Shown one piece after another: positions 63,300 to 64,000 of a DNA stretch of 64,000 nt. The position numbers and the translations under genes were made by a program. The first letter of the stretch is position 1. The number at the start of each line of letters is the position of its first letter. Source of the stretch: Telopea speciosissima (lineage: Eukaryota; Streptophyta; Magnoliopsida; Proteales; Proteaceae); contig NC_057924.1 of the NCBI RefSeq assembly GCF_018873765.1, positions 11,991,001 to 12,055,000 on the forward strand, in the 5' to 3' direction. Under the pieces are notes generated by a model. That model ran no database searches. It was not told the DNA's origin and was given only the letters and a program-made list of their open reading frames with translations.

Positions 63300-64000
63300 T
63301 CACTGTCAGGCTAAATAAAGGACAAGAAGCCAAGCTTAATTTCCTGTTTCTGCTTTATTGCTTGCTTGGCAATCAGATTGGTGTATGGATGTTGAACTGT
63401 ACCTTCCAGATTTGAATCAGGAATGGAATGTGACCTTTGTCTACTTGAGTTACATGGATAGTATCAAAAAGGCCCAATTCGATTCTCTACTGACTCCCTC
63501 CTCTTTCATTCAACTTCCTTGGCTCTTAGCAGGGGATTGGAATTCCTATTTATCAAAAGTTGATAAGAGGGGTGGAAGACCAATTACAGATGCCCAACTG
63601 GTCACTTTCAACAACTTCCTTAATTTGGCTTGTGTGTCAGATTTGAGTGATTCGAGCAACCATTTTACTTGGACCAACAACCAATTCGGCGACAGACGAA
63701 TTGAAGCAAAACTCGACAGATACCTGGCTAATGCAGATTGGTTCAACCAGTTTCCAAATGCTACTGTCGAACATGAATTTTTGGCGACATCTGACCACAA
63801 GGCAATCATTCTTCAGACTGATTTTTAAAGGCTAAGAACACTTCGCCCTTTCATATTTGAGGCTTTCTGGATCTCAGAACCAGGTTTTATTGATGTCATT
63901 TCAAATTCATGGAACTCCTTCCACCTCAGAGGCTCTCCCACCTTCATGATGTGCTCCAAATTGAAATCTCTCCAGCATATTCTCAAAGATTGGAATAAGT
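63300..64000 (+). mobile_element. L1-type LINE, endonuclease and start of RT region, runs off the edge
   Basis: The frame encodes the end of the apurinic endonuclease of ORF2: WLLAGDWNSYLSKVDKRGG, then SSNHFTWTNNQFGDRRIEAK, LDRYLANADWF and FLATSDHKAI (GDWN, LDR and SDH are catalytic-region motifs). A stop occurs at 63826-63828, after which the same frame continues with RPFIFEAFWISEPGF and SLQHILKDWNK up to the window edge. The 5' part is missing or unrecognisable. Confidence 0.85.

Overview
The window is nuclear DNA of a flowering plant. It is AT-rich and has spliceosomal introns, a NAC transcription factor, a P-class PPR gene, an Au-type SINE, Ty1/copia elements primed by initiator Met-tRNA, and plant RTE and L1 LINEs. 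The long transposon-loaded intron would fit a repeat-rich woody species, but the order or genus cannot be fixed from sequence alone. No bacterial-type operon, CRISPR array, rRNA or tRNA gene was seen.

Layout. 1-11 kb is intergenic DNA holding a miniature LTR element (TRIM), SINEs and several hairpin MITEs. 11.06-12.27 kb (minus) is a complete three-exon SNAC-A/RD26-like NAC gene with a TATA box and a dense ABRE/DRE cluster upstream. 12.9-18.2 kb is intergenic, with a probable solo LTR and two hairpin elements. 18.26-29.39 kb is a compound structure: two direct copies of a 1.1-1.45 kb segment flank a decayed Ty1/copia element whose two LTRs lie in opposite orientation. 29.4-33.7 kb is mostly unassigned, with one doubtful small gene. 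33.7-35.4 kb (minus) is a PPR gene interrupted by two compensating frameshifts.

37.72-58.0 kb (minus) is IMP3, the S4-domain protein of the U3 snoRNP (small-subunit processome). Its four coding exons join into an intact 182-residue reading frame. The second coding intron is about 17.2 kb and contains a non-autonomous LTR element (38.6-46.4 kb) that itself hosts a LINE remnant and a second non-autonomous LTR element, then a copia element with a perfect 5-bp target duplication (47.98-53.64 kb), plus LINE and SINE pieces. 58-62.9 kb is intergenic with degenerate telomere-like repeats. 62.9-63.2 kb is a broken 3' portion of a mitochondrial ribosomal protein bL28 gene, and an L1-type LINE runs off the right edge.

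The three host genes (NAC, PPR, IMP3) share no pathway and are ordinary neighbours. I did not find a previously undescribed biological system. The most notable items are the IMP3 giant intron, the inverted-LTR copia structure between duplicated flanks, and the split PPR frame.
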